Part shown: piece by piece, positions 1 to 8,153 of the stretch | How positions within the stretch are numbered: position 1 is the first letter of the stretch | Layout of the letters: every line of letters begins with the position of its first letter | Source of the DNA: an uncultured beta proteobacterium | Lineage (GTDB): Bacteria > Pseudomonadota > Gammaproteobacteria > Burkholderiales > SG8-41 | Direction: 5' to 3' | Length of the DNA: 37,377 nucleotides | Assembly (NCBI GenBank): GCA_903885665.1 | Contig: CAISJL010000061.1 | Location: 1 to 37,377 of the forward strand | Program-made: the position numbers and the translations under genes | Notes under the pieces: model-generated | Seen by the model: only the letters and a program-made list of their open reading frames with translations | What the model was told of the DNA's origin: nothing | Databases searched by the model: none

Positions 1-77
1 CTGTGGCGTGAGGGTGGGTGTATTCCATCCATTTGACGACTTCAACTTATTTGGCCGACGAGGCCCCGAAGGTTGCC

Positions 78-3000
78 ATGGCGAGTATCAGTACAAATTT
101 AAATGCAGCGATTGCTCAAGCATCGCTCAAGACCAATGCCCGTGAATTAACTGCATCGATGCAGCAATTGTCGACTGGGCTGCGGATCAATTCGGCCAAA
201 GATGATGCGACTGGCATCTCGATTACCACGATGATGACCACTCAAATTCGTGCCTTAGATCAATCGGTGCGCAACGCCAATGATGGGGTCGCTTTATTGC
301 AAACCGCTGATGGTGCGACGGGTGAAATTAGTTTGATGTTGCAGCGCATGCGTGAGTTGGCGGTGCAGTCGATGACTGATACCAATACGGCTGAGAATCG
401 TGGTTACTTAGATGTGGAGTTTCAACAGTTAAAGCAAGAAATTGTGCGGGTTGCTGACACGACCGAATGGAATGGTTTTTCGGTATTAAATGGCACGGCA
501 GGGCGGCGGGTCGAGGATGCACCTGCGATGCGCGCAACTGCCAATGGCGTATTTAGTAGTAACTTATCATATTCTGTTGCAACCGCAACAAATACTGGGA
601 AATCTGTCACTACTAACAATAGTGCTACTGACATTGCTAAGTCGGGCACTTTAAAATATTTGGGGAGCAATGCTGCAGAGCTGATCTTAAATGATGGATC
701 AACAGTTCATTTAACTTGTAGTCAATCGGGTAATACACTGTCCTTTACAAATACTGCGTTGACTGATGGTAGTGGCACTGTGCAACTGACTGCAGCGACT
801 GGTTGGGCGGTAAGTGACCAGCTATTAATTATGCGTAATAGCCCAACATTATCTGCGATGGGCGCGAATGATGTGCTGATTAATGGCAATGCTATTGCCG
901 GATCGCAGACCAGTAATGATTCGCTTTCAACTTCCAATAGGGCTGCTAGTGCCATTGCAAAGGTTGCGGCATTTAATGCGGCAACCGGTGTCACTGGGGT
1001 TAGTGCTGTTGTCGGACGCACGGTATTAAGTGGCGCACCAATGACGGGTGAGGCAACTCAGCAGGGCGTCTCCAGCGGCACCATTACAATTAACGGAGTG
1101 ACTACGGCCCCATTGACTACGGTTGCAGGCAATACGCGTGCGACTCGTACTGCGCTCGTTGATGTGATTAATGCCAAATCTACATTAACTGGTGTGGTTG
1201 CAGTCGATAGTGGTAATGATTTTTCGGGAATTCGTCTGGAAGCCGCTGATGGTCGAAATATTGATGTTGCATTTAATACTAATTCTACGGCCGCAGATTT
1301 TTCAGCGCGCACTGGCTTGCGCCAAGGTGTGCAAAGCGCCCCGTATTCATTACAAGCGCCGGTATATAACGCTAATGCACTGGTGGGTAATACGACTACG
1401 CACGTTGGCGAAGTGTTGATTCAAACAAATTCTGTAGGTGATATTACGCGTAGTGGATTGCAGATTGGTAATTACACCAATAATGAATCAGTATTAAGTG
1501 CGCAAGCGCGCGCTACGGTCACTACTGCTGGTGCGCAGGTGGATACCTTAGCAATAGCAAACAATGTCAATGTTGGTGATGTATATAAAGCTACAATTAA
1601 TGGTCGCTCTGTCAGTTTCACGGCGACAGCAGCAACGACGGCAAACGTGCAAGCGGGTCTGCGCGCAGCGATTTCAGCTGACCCCGTGTTGGCAAGTATG
1701 GTTTCAACCCAAGCCAGTGGTTCAGCAGGTATTACCATGACTGCAGTGCGCCCAGGCAATGGTTTTGAGGTGTCGATTCGTAAGGTAACCATTGGCAGCA
1801 CAGTTACGCAAAATGTGGCGGCTACGGCGACAACCAAGCAAAAAAATACCTTAAGCATTACTGGTCCTGTGCAAGTGGGTGATGTGTTTAAGATCACAAT
1901 TTCAGGTCGCTCGATATCCTATACCGCAATGTCAAATACAGTGGCTGATGTGCGCGCTGGATTAACCACTGCGCTGAAAGCAGATCCGGTATTGGGTGCT
2001 GATTATAATTTTGGCGTGGGCACCAGCGTCGATCTTAACGAGCTAACAGTCACCGCTGCGAGCAATAACCAGCGGTTTGCTATGGGCATGACCCAAACTT
2101 TGGATGGTGCTACGGTTACAGTGACAACGCCTAATGCACCCGCTTTGGTGAAACCTTTGCAAGCCGGTGATTTAGTGATTAACGGTGTAGCTATTGGTGC
2201 GAGTGCTGCTGAGGATGATCCGTTCTCGAACGTAAACGTGACCAGTAGTTCGGCGGCTGCTAGCGCAATTGCGATTGCTGCTGCAATTAATCGACAAACA
2301 GATTCAACCGGTGTGAAAGCCACACCCAATACCGTAAGCAGTATAGGTGGTTTGACTGACACCTCAGGTGCAGCCACTGGTGTGCAAAGCTTATTCATTA
2401 ACGGTGAAGAGGTTAAAGTTAATTTAATCTCCACGGATACCGCCAGTGCACGTCAAGATCGAGTCATTGCAGCGATTAATCTGCAATCACAAAGCACCGG
2501 GGTAGTTGCGAGTAAAAATGCGAGCACTTCTGGAGTGGTCTTAACTTCTGAAGACGGTCGCAATTTATCGGCTTGGTATAACGCAAGTATTACGGGCTTA
2601 TCGGCATCGAGTTTTGGTTTATCCTCAACCGATGTTCTGGGGCTGGCTGATGCCACTCAAGAAAGTGTGGGTGCAAAAACCTTATATGCTTCCGTCAGTT
2701 TAACTACAGTACCTAATGATGGTGCGCCAGGCACTGAGCGGGCCTCTGGTTTGATTCATGTTACTGCAGGGGTCAATGGTTTTGCCGATGACTCAAACTT
2801 TAAAGCCCTGGGTTTTGTAGAAGGTACTTATGGTGGTCAGGCAGTAGGTGATATTGCTGTGCCTAAAGTCGGACGTTTGAGTTTTCAGATTGGCGGCAGC
2901 AGTGGTGAAGAGGTCGCGATCGATATGGTTGATTTGGGTCGGCATGGCACTATTACCGGTGCAATTACTGGTGACGTAGATGATACAGACCCGACGGTGC

Positions 3001-3296
3001 GGATTAATACGGTAGCTGGCGCGAATGATGTTTTAGGTTTGATTGATGCGGCTATTGAAAAAGTGAGTTCGGAGCGTGCCAAGTTTGGTAGTGTGATGAA
3101 TCGCTTGAATAATGCAGTCGATAACCTGATGAATGTTTCGGCCAATTCGACCAGTGCGCGCAGTCAGATTCAAGATGCTGATTATGCAATTGCCTCTACA
3201 CGTTTGGCGCGGGCGCAGATTATTCAGCAGGCAGCCACTGCTGTTCTAGCGCAAGCCAATATCAGCCAAGAGTCGGTATTAAAACTCTTGCAGTAA
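78..3296 (+). CDS. fliC: Giant flagellin (flagellar filament subunit)
   Basis: Filament protein, exported through the flagellar type III apparatus. The ATG at 78 is chosen because GAAGG lies 5 nt upstream and the product then begins MASISTNLNAAIAQ, a normal flagellin start; a 20-residue upstream extension (from 18) does not look like flagellin. The product is 1072 aa, about twice or more the usual length. Residues 1-150 are the D0/D1 half with LSTGLRINSAKDDATG; residues about 975-1072 are the C-terminal D1/D0 half ending in the typical ISQESVLKLLQ. The middle contains four segments resembling flagellin hook IN motifs (about 265-313, 335-378, 697-750, 770-815) and a repeated module (484-544 and 585-645) around VGDV-K-TI-GRS. 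Residue 214 is the only cysteine. The promoter lies outside the window. Confidence 0.96.
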   Translation: MASISTNLNAAIAQASLKTNARELTASMQQLSTGLRINSAKDDATGISITTMMTTQIRALDQSVRNANDGVALLQTADGATGEISLMLQRMRELAVQSMTDTNTAENRGYLDVEFQQLKQEIVRVADTTEWNGFSVLNGTAGRRVEDAPAMRATANGVFSSNLSYSVATATNTGKSVTTNNSATDIAKSGTLKYLGSNAAELILNDGSTVHLTCSQSGNTLSFTNTALTDGSGTVQLTAATGWAVSDQLLIMRNSPTLSAMGANDVLINGNAIAGSQTSNDSLSTSNRAASAIAKVAAFNAATGVTGVSAVVGRTVLSGAPMTGEATQQGVSSGTITINGVTTAPLTTVAGNTRATRTALVDVINAKSTLTGVVAVDSGNDFSGIRLEAADGRNIDVAFNTNSTAADFSARTGLRQGVQSAPYSLQAPVYNANALVGNTTTHVGEVLIQTNSVGDITRSGLQIGNYTNNESVLSAQARATVTTAGAQVDTLAIANNVNVGDVYKATINGRSVSFTATAATTANVQAGLRAAISADPVLASMVSTQASGSAGITMTAVRPGNGFEVSIRKVTIGSTVTQNVAATATTKQKNTLSITGPVQVGDVFKITISGRSISYTAMSNTVADVRAGLTTALKADPVLGADYNFGVGTSVDLNELTVTAASNNQRFAMGMTQTLDGATVTVTTPNAPALVKPLQAGDLVINGVAIGASAAEDDPFSNVNVTSSSAAASAIAIAAAINRQTDSTGVKATPNTVSSIGGLTDTSGAATGVQSLFINGEEVKVNLISTDTASARQDRVIAAINLQSQSTGVVASKNASTSGVVLTSEDGRNLSAWYNASITGLSASSFGLSSTDVLGLADATQESVGAKTLYASVSLTTVPNDGAPGTERASGLIHVTAGVNGFADDSNFKALGFVEGTYGGQAVGDIAVPKVGRLSFQIGGSSGEEVAIDMVDLGRHGTITGAITGDVDDTDPTVRINTVAGANDVLGLIDAAIEKVSSERAKFGSVMNRLNNAVDNLMNVSANSTSARSQIQDADYAIASTRLARAQIIQQAATAVLAQANISQESVLKLLQ
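1527..2012 (+). repeat. Diverged internal repeat in the flagellin variable domain
   Basis: Within the flagellin, residues 484-544 and 585-645 align as two copies about 100 residues apart. Shared landmarks in order are VGDV(Y/F)K-TI-GRS(V/I)S(F/Y)TA, then V(Q/R)AGL, then ADPVL. They are similar in protein sequence but not in DNA, so the duplication is old. The pattern resembles repeats I recall from large bacterial surface adhesins; that resemblance is from memory. Confidence 0.6.
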
Positions 3297-3338
3297 ATCA
3301 CTAATTAATCACTGATCAATCCATAATTTTTTCTGCTG

Positions 3339-3599
3339 ATGAATACCGTAAATACCCCTAATGAGCGCCCACATTGCCAGCAATGTCAGCATTTTGGTGT
3401 GAGTTGGGAGCCGCGCATGCCGTATTTGTGTCGATTGTTCGGTTTTAAAAGTCGGCAGCTACCGTGCTTGGAAGTGCTGCGTAATGACGGTTGTTTGTGT
3501 CGGGGTTTTTTGAAAAAAACCATGAGTCAACCGGCACAGCAGGCCGCACCGGTAACGTCACAGCCTGCTGCCCCCTCAGGTATAGAGCGCTGGGTTTAA
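3339..3599 (+). CDS. Small cysteine-rich protein of unknown function
   Basis: 86 aa, not assigned to a named family. Cysteines lie at residues 13, 16, 31, 43, 52 and 54, including CQQC and CLC, and a central RLFGFKSRQLPC segment; this looks like a small metal-binding fold. The last 25 residues are a low-complexity Ala/Pro/Gln tail. There is no signal peptide or membrane segment, so it is probably cytoplasmic. It lies 42 nt after the flagellin and before the flagellar regulator, in the same direction. No clear ribosome-binding site precedes the ATG. I recall small proteins with this cysteine pattern in proteobacteria, some near flagellar genes, but no proven role. Confidence 0.7.
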   Translation: MNTVNTPNERPHCQQCQHFGVSWEPRMPYLCRLFGFKSRQLPCLEVLRNDGCLCRGFLKKTMSQPAQQAAPVTSQPAAPSGIERWV

Positions 3600-3714
3600 G
3601 AGGTGCTTTTCTTGGGATGCTTTGTAGATTGCATCAGCCGTCAAAGTTATGTCGTTTCTAGGCTGTTCAAAACTTTGACATATTATTTAAGTTATTGATT
3701 TTATTGAGATTACT

Positions 3715-5202
3715 ATGTGGCTCGAAAATTGCTTAAGTACACCATCATCGACAGATTGTTATAAGGGTAAAACAGTGCACGCACGATTCGAAGCAAACAA
3801 CCAAGTAGTCTCAGCGCTCTGGCTAGATGCCGCAGGTGTCCCAGAGTCATCTATGCTTGACAACTTACGTGCCGCTGGTCTGCAGCCTATGACTGCACCA
3901 TCAGCCGGTGAGATTCGCTTAATTTCAAGCCGTACCCGCTTGGTTGTGGTGCGTCTTGATGATTCGATCTCACCATTACGCGAGGTGATTACGGCGATGC
4001 GCACATTAGGCACCCGCCTGCCAATTATTTGCCGTGTGGATACCGATCGCATGACTTTGGGCATCAAAGCCATGCAAGAGGGTGCAGGGCATGTGATGGC
4101 TAGTGATAACTGGTCTGTATCTGCTTGGCGCGAAGCTGTGGCTTTGTTAATTCCGGTGCAGTCTGAGCAACGTGCACCATTTGTGTTCGAAGATCCAGCC
4201 AGCCGTGAGTTGTTAGACTTGGCGCGTCGCGTGTCAAAAGCCGGTGTGACCACATTGCTGACTGGTCCAACCGGTGCTGGTAAAGAGGTGTTAGCACGTG
4301 TGTTGCATGAATCTTCAGCGCGTAGTAATGGACCGTTTGTGGGTTTAAATTGTGCAGCGCTACCAGAGAGCATGATTGAGGATATTTTGTTTGGTCATGA
4401 AAAGGGTGCGTTTACAGGCGCTACTCGTGAGTTAGCAGGTGTGTTTGAGCAAGCCAATGGCGGCACATTGTTTTTAGATGAAATTGCTGAAATACCATTC
4501 CCGCTACAGAGTAAATTGTTACGCGTGTTGCAAGAGCGTCAAGTTACACGCTTAGGGGCACAGTCAGCGATTCAAATTGATGTACGTTTGGTCGCAGCGA
4601 CAAATTGTGATTTGCGTAGTGCCATGTTAGCGCGCACATTTAGAGAAGATTTGTATTTCCGGATCAGCACTTTCCGTTTGCGCGTGCCTGCTTTGGCAGA
4701 GCGTCCGGGTGACATTATGCCGCTGGCCCGCCATTTATTAGAGTTGTACGCTCAACCAACCCAGACCTTAGAAATTACACCCGAAGCAGAAGCTGCATTA
4801 ATGGCCTATTCATGGCCAGGCAATGTGCGTGAGTTAGCTAATGTGATGCAGCGTGCCTTGGTGTTGTGCGATGGTGGTGTGATTGATGCGATGCATTTGT
4901 TGTTTGAAGAGTCGTTCCAAGTGCCGATGTCCGATGCGGCATTGCAATCAGCGCCGATCATCAGCGAAGTGGTTGTGGATACTTCGGCTATCGATGCAGA
5001 TGCAGTAGAGGAAATTGAAGTGCCTGCAGGTTTGGGTGCGATGGTAAGAGATAGTGAGTATCGCGCTATCACTGCAGCATTGCGATGTAGTAGTAATCGA
5101 ATTCAGGCGGCGCAGGCACTGGGTATTAGCCCACGCACATTGCGCTATAAGTTAGCACGTTTTAAAGACCAAGGGCTAAGCTTAGCCCATGACCGGGGAT
5201 AA
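3715..5202 (+). CDS. Sigma54-dependent flagellar transcriptional activator, FleR/FlrC-like, degenerate receiver
   Basis: Enhancer-binding activator that would open sigma54 promoters of middle flagellar genes. Numbering from the ATG at 3715: residues about 30-146 have receiver-like spacing but lack the key residues (one acid only in WLDAA at the first strand, Arg80 near the phospho-Asp position, no Lys in GHVMASDNW). The AAA+ domain is about 155-390, with Walker A GPTGAGKE (184-191), the sigma54 contact loop GAFTGA (231-236) and Walker B TLFLDE (251-256). A Fis-type helix-turn-helix lies at about 452-485 (QAAQALGISPRTLRYKL). The start is uncertain: GTG at 3775 has AAGGG 7 nt upstream and would remove a non-conserved 20-residue leader. 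It sits 3 nt before fliE, as fleR does in Pseudomonas, but no fleS-type kinase gene is present. Confidence 0.93.
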   Translation: MWLENCLSTPSSTDCYKGKTVHARFEANNQVVSALWLDAAGVPESSMLDNLRAAGLQPMTAPSAGEIRLISSRTRLVVVRLDDSISPLREVITAMRTLGTRLPIICRVDTDRMTLGIKAMQEGAGHVMASDNWSVSAWREAVALLIPVQSEQRAPFVFEDPASRELLDLARRVSKAGVTTLLTGPTGAGKEVLARVLHESSARSNGPFVGLNCAALPESMIEDILFGHEKGAFTGATRELAGVFEQANGGTLFLDEIAEIPFPLQSKLLRVLQERQVTRLGAQSAIQIDVRLVAATNCDLRSAMLARTFREDLYFRISTFRLRVPALAERPGDIMPLARHLLELYAQPTQTLEITPEAEAALMAYSWPGNVRELANVMQRALVLCDGGVIDAMHLLFEESFQVPMSDAALQSAPIISEVVVDTSAIDADAVEEIEVPAGLGAMVRDSEYRAITAALRCSSNRIQAAQALGISPRTLRYKLARFKDQGLSLAHDRG

Positions 5203-5205
5203 ATC

Positions 5206-5541
5206 ATGGTTGATCAAGTTCATATGGCAAATATTAATTCAATGCTAGATCAGATTCGGCAGTATGAAGTTCGCGCTAAAGGTGCGGATTTACTACCTGC
5301 AACAGATCCTGCCAGTACTAAGGTAGGCTTCTCTGGTTTGGTTAAGGGTGCTTTTGATGCGGTGAATGAGCAGCAACAAAAAGCTAAATCGATGTCAGTC
5401 GCCTATGAGCAAGGTGAGGATATTCCCTTGACGGATGTGGTGTTGCAAATGCAAAAAGCGTCGGTAGCATTTGAGGCTACGCTACAGATTCGTAATAAAG
5501 TGATTAAGGCATATGAAGATATTCGTAATATGCCGGTGTAA
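5206..5541 (+). CDS. fliE: Flagellar hook-basal body protein FliE
   Basis: Rod-proximal adapter thought to join the MS-ring to the rod; exported by the flagellar apparatus. 111 aa, normal for the family. The C-terminal half is characteristic: VVLQMQKASVAFEATLQIRN followed by KVIKAYEDIRNMPV, matching the usual FliE ending. The ATG at 5206 has GGGGA close upstream, formed across the stop codon of the regulator, so the two genes are probably translationally linked. A second Met at codon 7 is possible but less well placed. Confidence 0.95.
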   Translation: MVDQVHMANINSMLDQIRQYEVRAKGADLLPATDPASTKVGFSGLVKGAFDAVNEQQQKAKSMSVAYEQGEDIPLTDVVLQMQKASVAFEATLQIRNKVIKAYEDIRNMPV

Positions 5542-5544
5542 TTG

Positions 5545-5584
5545 ATAAGTATTCATAAGTATTCATAAGTATCCATTAGTATTC
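5545..5584. repeat. 10-bp tandem repeat, four copies, between fliE and fliF
   Basis: ATAAGTATTC occurs twice exactly, then ATAAGTATCC and ATTAGTATTC, followed by an ATTCAT remnant. It fills roughly half of the 88-nt spacer. It does not look like a known regulatory element and belongs to the set of short spacer arrays described under findings. Confidence 0.9.
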
Positions 5585-5629
5585 ATTCATTACGTTATAG
5601 AACTAACTTAGTATTCAAAGGAATTGAAC

Positions 5630-7600
5630 ATGGCAGCTGCTCTACAAACCGCACAGAATACCGTTATGGGACAAGCTACCCCTGGCATGGAGTCGGGCGC
5701 GCTGACCGCTGGTGTTACCCAAGCCAATATGGCAGTTGCTGCTAATGGCGCAGCTGGTGCAGCATCGGTGGCGTATCCTGCAGCTGGCGGCCCCATGGCG
5801 ATGTCTGGTCTACAGGCTGTGTTCAAGCAAGAGGCAGTGCGCAAGGCATTGCCAGCGATTATTGTGTTACTGACTTTAGTGCTGTTTGGTTCGATTTATG
5901 CGTGGATGCAAGAAACCCCGTATCGTCCGTTATTTCCAGGGATGGCTGAATCGGATCAGCAAGCGGCGATGGAAGTTTTAAAAGCAGCTAACATGAAACC
6001 ACAACTAGATCCAACCAGTGGTCAGTTAACCGTGCCTTCAGGTCGTTATCATGAAGCGCGTATCTTATTGGCAGGCCAAGGTTTGCCAAAAGCGCAATCG
6101 CGCGGTGTGCTCGATAGTTTAAAAGATCAATCGGCAATGACCAGTAGCCAGTTTATGGAACAAGCGCGTTATTCAGCCGCGATTGAGCAAGAGTTAGCAA
6201 AAAGTATTGCGCAAATTGGTTCGATTCAAAGTGCGCGTGTGCATTTGGCACAAATCAAACAAAGTGCATTTGTGCGTGAACGCACACCGGTTAAGGCGTC
6301 TGTAGTGGTGGTGCCTTACGGTGGCCGTGCGATATCAGCCAATCAGGTGCAGGCCATTGTGCATTTAGTGGCATCCAGCATCCCTTATTTGTCGACTGAT
6401 GATGTGTCGGTTGTAGATAACGTGGGTAATTTACTGACCCGCAATCCAACTGAATCACTATTAGGATTGACTGCGGCACAGGTTACTCACAAGCAACAAG
6501 TTGAGGAAACATATCGTAACAGGATCATACAGCTGTTAGAGCCAGTGGTGGGTGAGGGTAATGTGCGCTCACAAGTGTCTTTAGAGATGAACTTCACGCA
6601 AGTAGAGACCACCTCTGAGGATTTTGATGTACGTAAAGAAGGTGCAAAAACACGTTCTGAGATGCTGTCTGAAGAGCGTTCTACATCCGCCCCTGAGGCC
6701 GGAGGTGTTCCTGGTGCGTTATCCAATGCGCCCCCTGCAGATGCAGCAGCGACCACTGATACCAAAAGCGCTGATGAAAGCAAGGGCAAAGACAGCAAGG
6801 GTCAGTTAAATACTAAAACCACACGTAATTATGAGTTGGATAAGACCATTCGCCATGTGAAGAGTCCAATGGGAATGATTGAGCGTGTTTCAGTGGCTGT
6901 CGTCATTAAAGATCGCGTGGCTCCGGTTTCCAGTGAAAAAGAATCAGATAAAGGTGCAGGTAAGGGTGGTAAGGGTGCGCCTGCTGCAGATGCTGGTGGT
7001 TATAGCAAAGAAGAAATTGAGCGCTTACAGTCTTTGGTGAAAAGTGCTGTTGGCTTTAGTGATGATCGCAACGATACCGTGACGATTATTCCGGCAAAAT
7101 TTGAATTGCCAGCAGCTGATGGCTCCGCAATTCGTTGGTATGAAAATGATATGGTAGTCAGCAGTATTAAGGTTGGATTGGCGACTGCGGTATTAATTGT
7201 GATCTTGATTACTGTTGTGCGCCCATTAGTTAAATCGTATTTGCCACAACCAGCGATTGCGCCAGAGATCTTGGCCTTGGCACAGCAACAACACTCTGCA
7301 CTAGAGGCTTCTGCCGCTGCGGGTCCGGCAGGTGTTGGTGGTGGGGGCAGCGGTGAAGGTGCTGAGGGTCTGGAAGGTGCGCAAGCCGGTGAGGATGGTA
7401 TGGCCATGGCTGAGGGTGAATCTTTAGAGCAATTTAAAGAGCGCTTGAAGAAATCAGCAGCCCCTAAAAAGTCCTCTATTTCCTCGGATATGCTTGATAC
7501 TGCAAACACTTACGATGATAAGGTTGCTCTGGTGAGGATGCTGGTGCAAGAGGACTCCGGCCGGGTTGCGAATGTTTTGAAAAACATGTTGCGTGCCTAA
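5630..7600 (+). CDS. fliF: Flagellar MS-ring protein FliF
   Basis: Forms the membrane ring on which rotor and export gate assemble. The ATG at 5630 is preceded by AAGGA with 7 nt spacing; a TTG at 5624 is too close to that site. 656 aa, somewhat longer than usual because of an Ala/Gly-rich N-terminal leader of about 60 residues. Membrane helix 1 is at about 74-91, followed by the ring-building region (PYRPLF, SARVHLA, SVVVVPYGG). A Ser/Lys/Asp-rich low-complexity insertion lies before NYELDKTIRHV. Helix 2 is at about 513-531. After a Gly/Glu-rich linker, the tail at 597-656 (SLEQFKERL ... YDDKVALVRMLVQEDSGRVA) is the FliG-binding segment. That tail is repeated in the next gene. Confidence 0.97.
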   Translation: MAAALQTAQNTVMGQATPGMESGALTAGVTQANMAVAANGAAGAASVAYPAAGGPMAMSGLQAVFKQEAVRKALPAIIVLLTLVLFGSIYAWMQETPYRPLFPGMAESDQQAAMEVLKAANMKPQLDPTSGQLTVPSGRYHEARILLAGQGLPKAQSRGVLDSLKDQSAMTSSQFMEQARYSAAIEQELAKSIAQIGSIQSARVHLAQIKQSAFVRERTPVKASVVVVPYGGRAISANQVQAIVHLVASSIPYLSTDDVSVVDNVGNLLTRNPTESLLGLTAAQVTHKQQVEETYRNRIIQLLEPVVGEGNVRSQVSLEMNFTQVETTSEDFDVRKEGAKTRSEMLSEERSTSAPEAGGVPGALSNAPPADAAATTDTKSADESKGKDSKGQLNTKTTRNYELDKTIRHVKSPMGMIERVSVAVVIKDRVAPVSSEKESDKGAGKGGKGAPAADAGGYSKEEIERLQSLVKSAVGFSDDRNDTVTIIPAKFELPAADGSAIRWYENDMVVSSIKVGLATAVLIVILITVVRPLVKSYLPQPAIAPEILALAQQQHSALEASAAAGPAGVGGGGSGEGAEGLEGAQAGEDGMAMAEGESLEQFKERLKKSAAPKKSSISSDMLDTANTYDDKVALVRMLVQEDSGRVANVLKNMLRA

Positions 7601-7617
7601 GGCATTGCTGATTGATC

Positions 7618-8148
7618 ATGGATGATTTGATTGTAGGCATGTCCAAGTTAGCAATGGTGGGCGTGATGCTTCTGGTAGTGATTTTGGTGATATTGCGTCC
7701 GGCTAGGCGTACGGCACCGATAACATCAATGGCTTATTTGCCGCGAACACAAGGGCTGGATGCATTAGGGCAAAGGTCAATGGAGCAAGGTGCATCAGAG
7801 ACGAATGCGTTGGAGAACAGTGCAGTGGGTCAGCTGGATACCAAACGGGATGCCTTAGCCTTGAGTGGTGGTAATGGTCAGTCTCTAGCGTTGATCGAAG
7901 GAGGCTCGGCTGATACTAATGATGCCGCTGTAGGTGAGGCAGCAGGTGAAGAGCAGTCATTAGAAGCGTTTAAAGAAAAGCTGAAACAGGCGGCGCCTAA
8001 GAAAAAAACTGCAATTTCAGCAGAAATGCTAGACACATCATCAAGTTATGATGATAAGGTAGCGATGGTTCGTATGTTAATATCTGAAGATTCGGGCAGA
8101 GTTGCGAGTGTAATCAAAGGTATGATGAAAAGTAATGGAGTGAAATAA
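7618..8148 (+). CDS. FliF C-terminal-like protein: one membrane helix plus FliG-binding tail (partial fliF duplication)
   Basis: 176 aa from the ATG at 7618; a TTG at 7612 has AAGG at better spacing and would add two residues. A membrane helix spans about 8-27 and is followed by RPARR, paralleling FliF helix 2 followed by RPLVK. A variable linker (about 30-110) leads to a tail at 113-172. By hand this tail aligns without gaps to FliF 597-656 with 37 of 60 identical residues, including MLDT, YDDKVA, VRML and EDSGRVA. It has no FliF ring domain. It lies 17 nt after fliF and 5 nt before fliG, intact and co-directional. It could anchor or sequester FliG outside the MS-ring; that is inference. An unrelated small membrane protein is unlikely given the alignment. 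Confidence 0.9.
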   Translation: MDDLIVGMSKLAMVGVMLLVVILVILRPARRTAPITSMAYLPRTQGLDALGQRSMEQGASETNALENSAVGQLDTKRDALALSGGNGQSLALIEGGSADTNDAAVGEAAGEEQSLEAFKEKLKQAAPKKKTAISAEMLDTSSSYDDKVAMVRMLISEDSGRVASVIKGMMKSNGVK

Positions 8149-8153
8149 GGATC

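Noticed and set aside
722-2656. Long minus-strand open frames inside the flagellin gene
   Set aside because: They are antisense shadows of a strongly supported gene and show no domain or start signal.
3600-3714. Possible sigma54 promoter before the flagellar activator
   Set aside because: No GG-N10-GC arrangement could be found; GG and GC pairs present are 14 nt or more apart. A TTGACA at 3675 has no good -10 at standard spacing.
7612-8148. Frameshifted or broken fliF remnant (pseudogene)
   Set aside because: The frame is intact, has its own start, keeps the conserved tail residues and a membrane helix, while fliF itself is complete.
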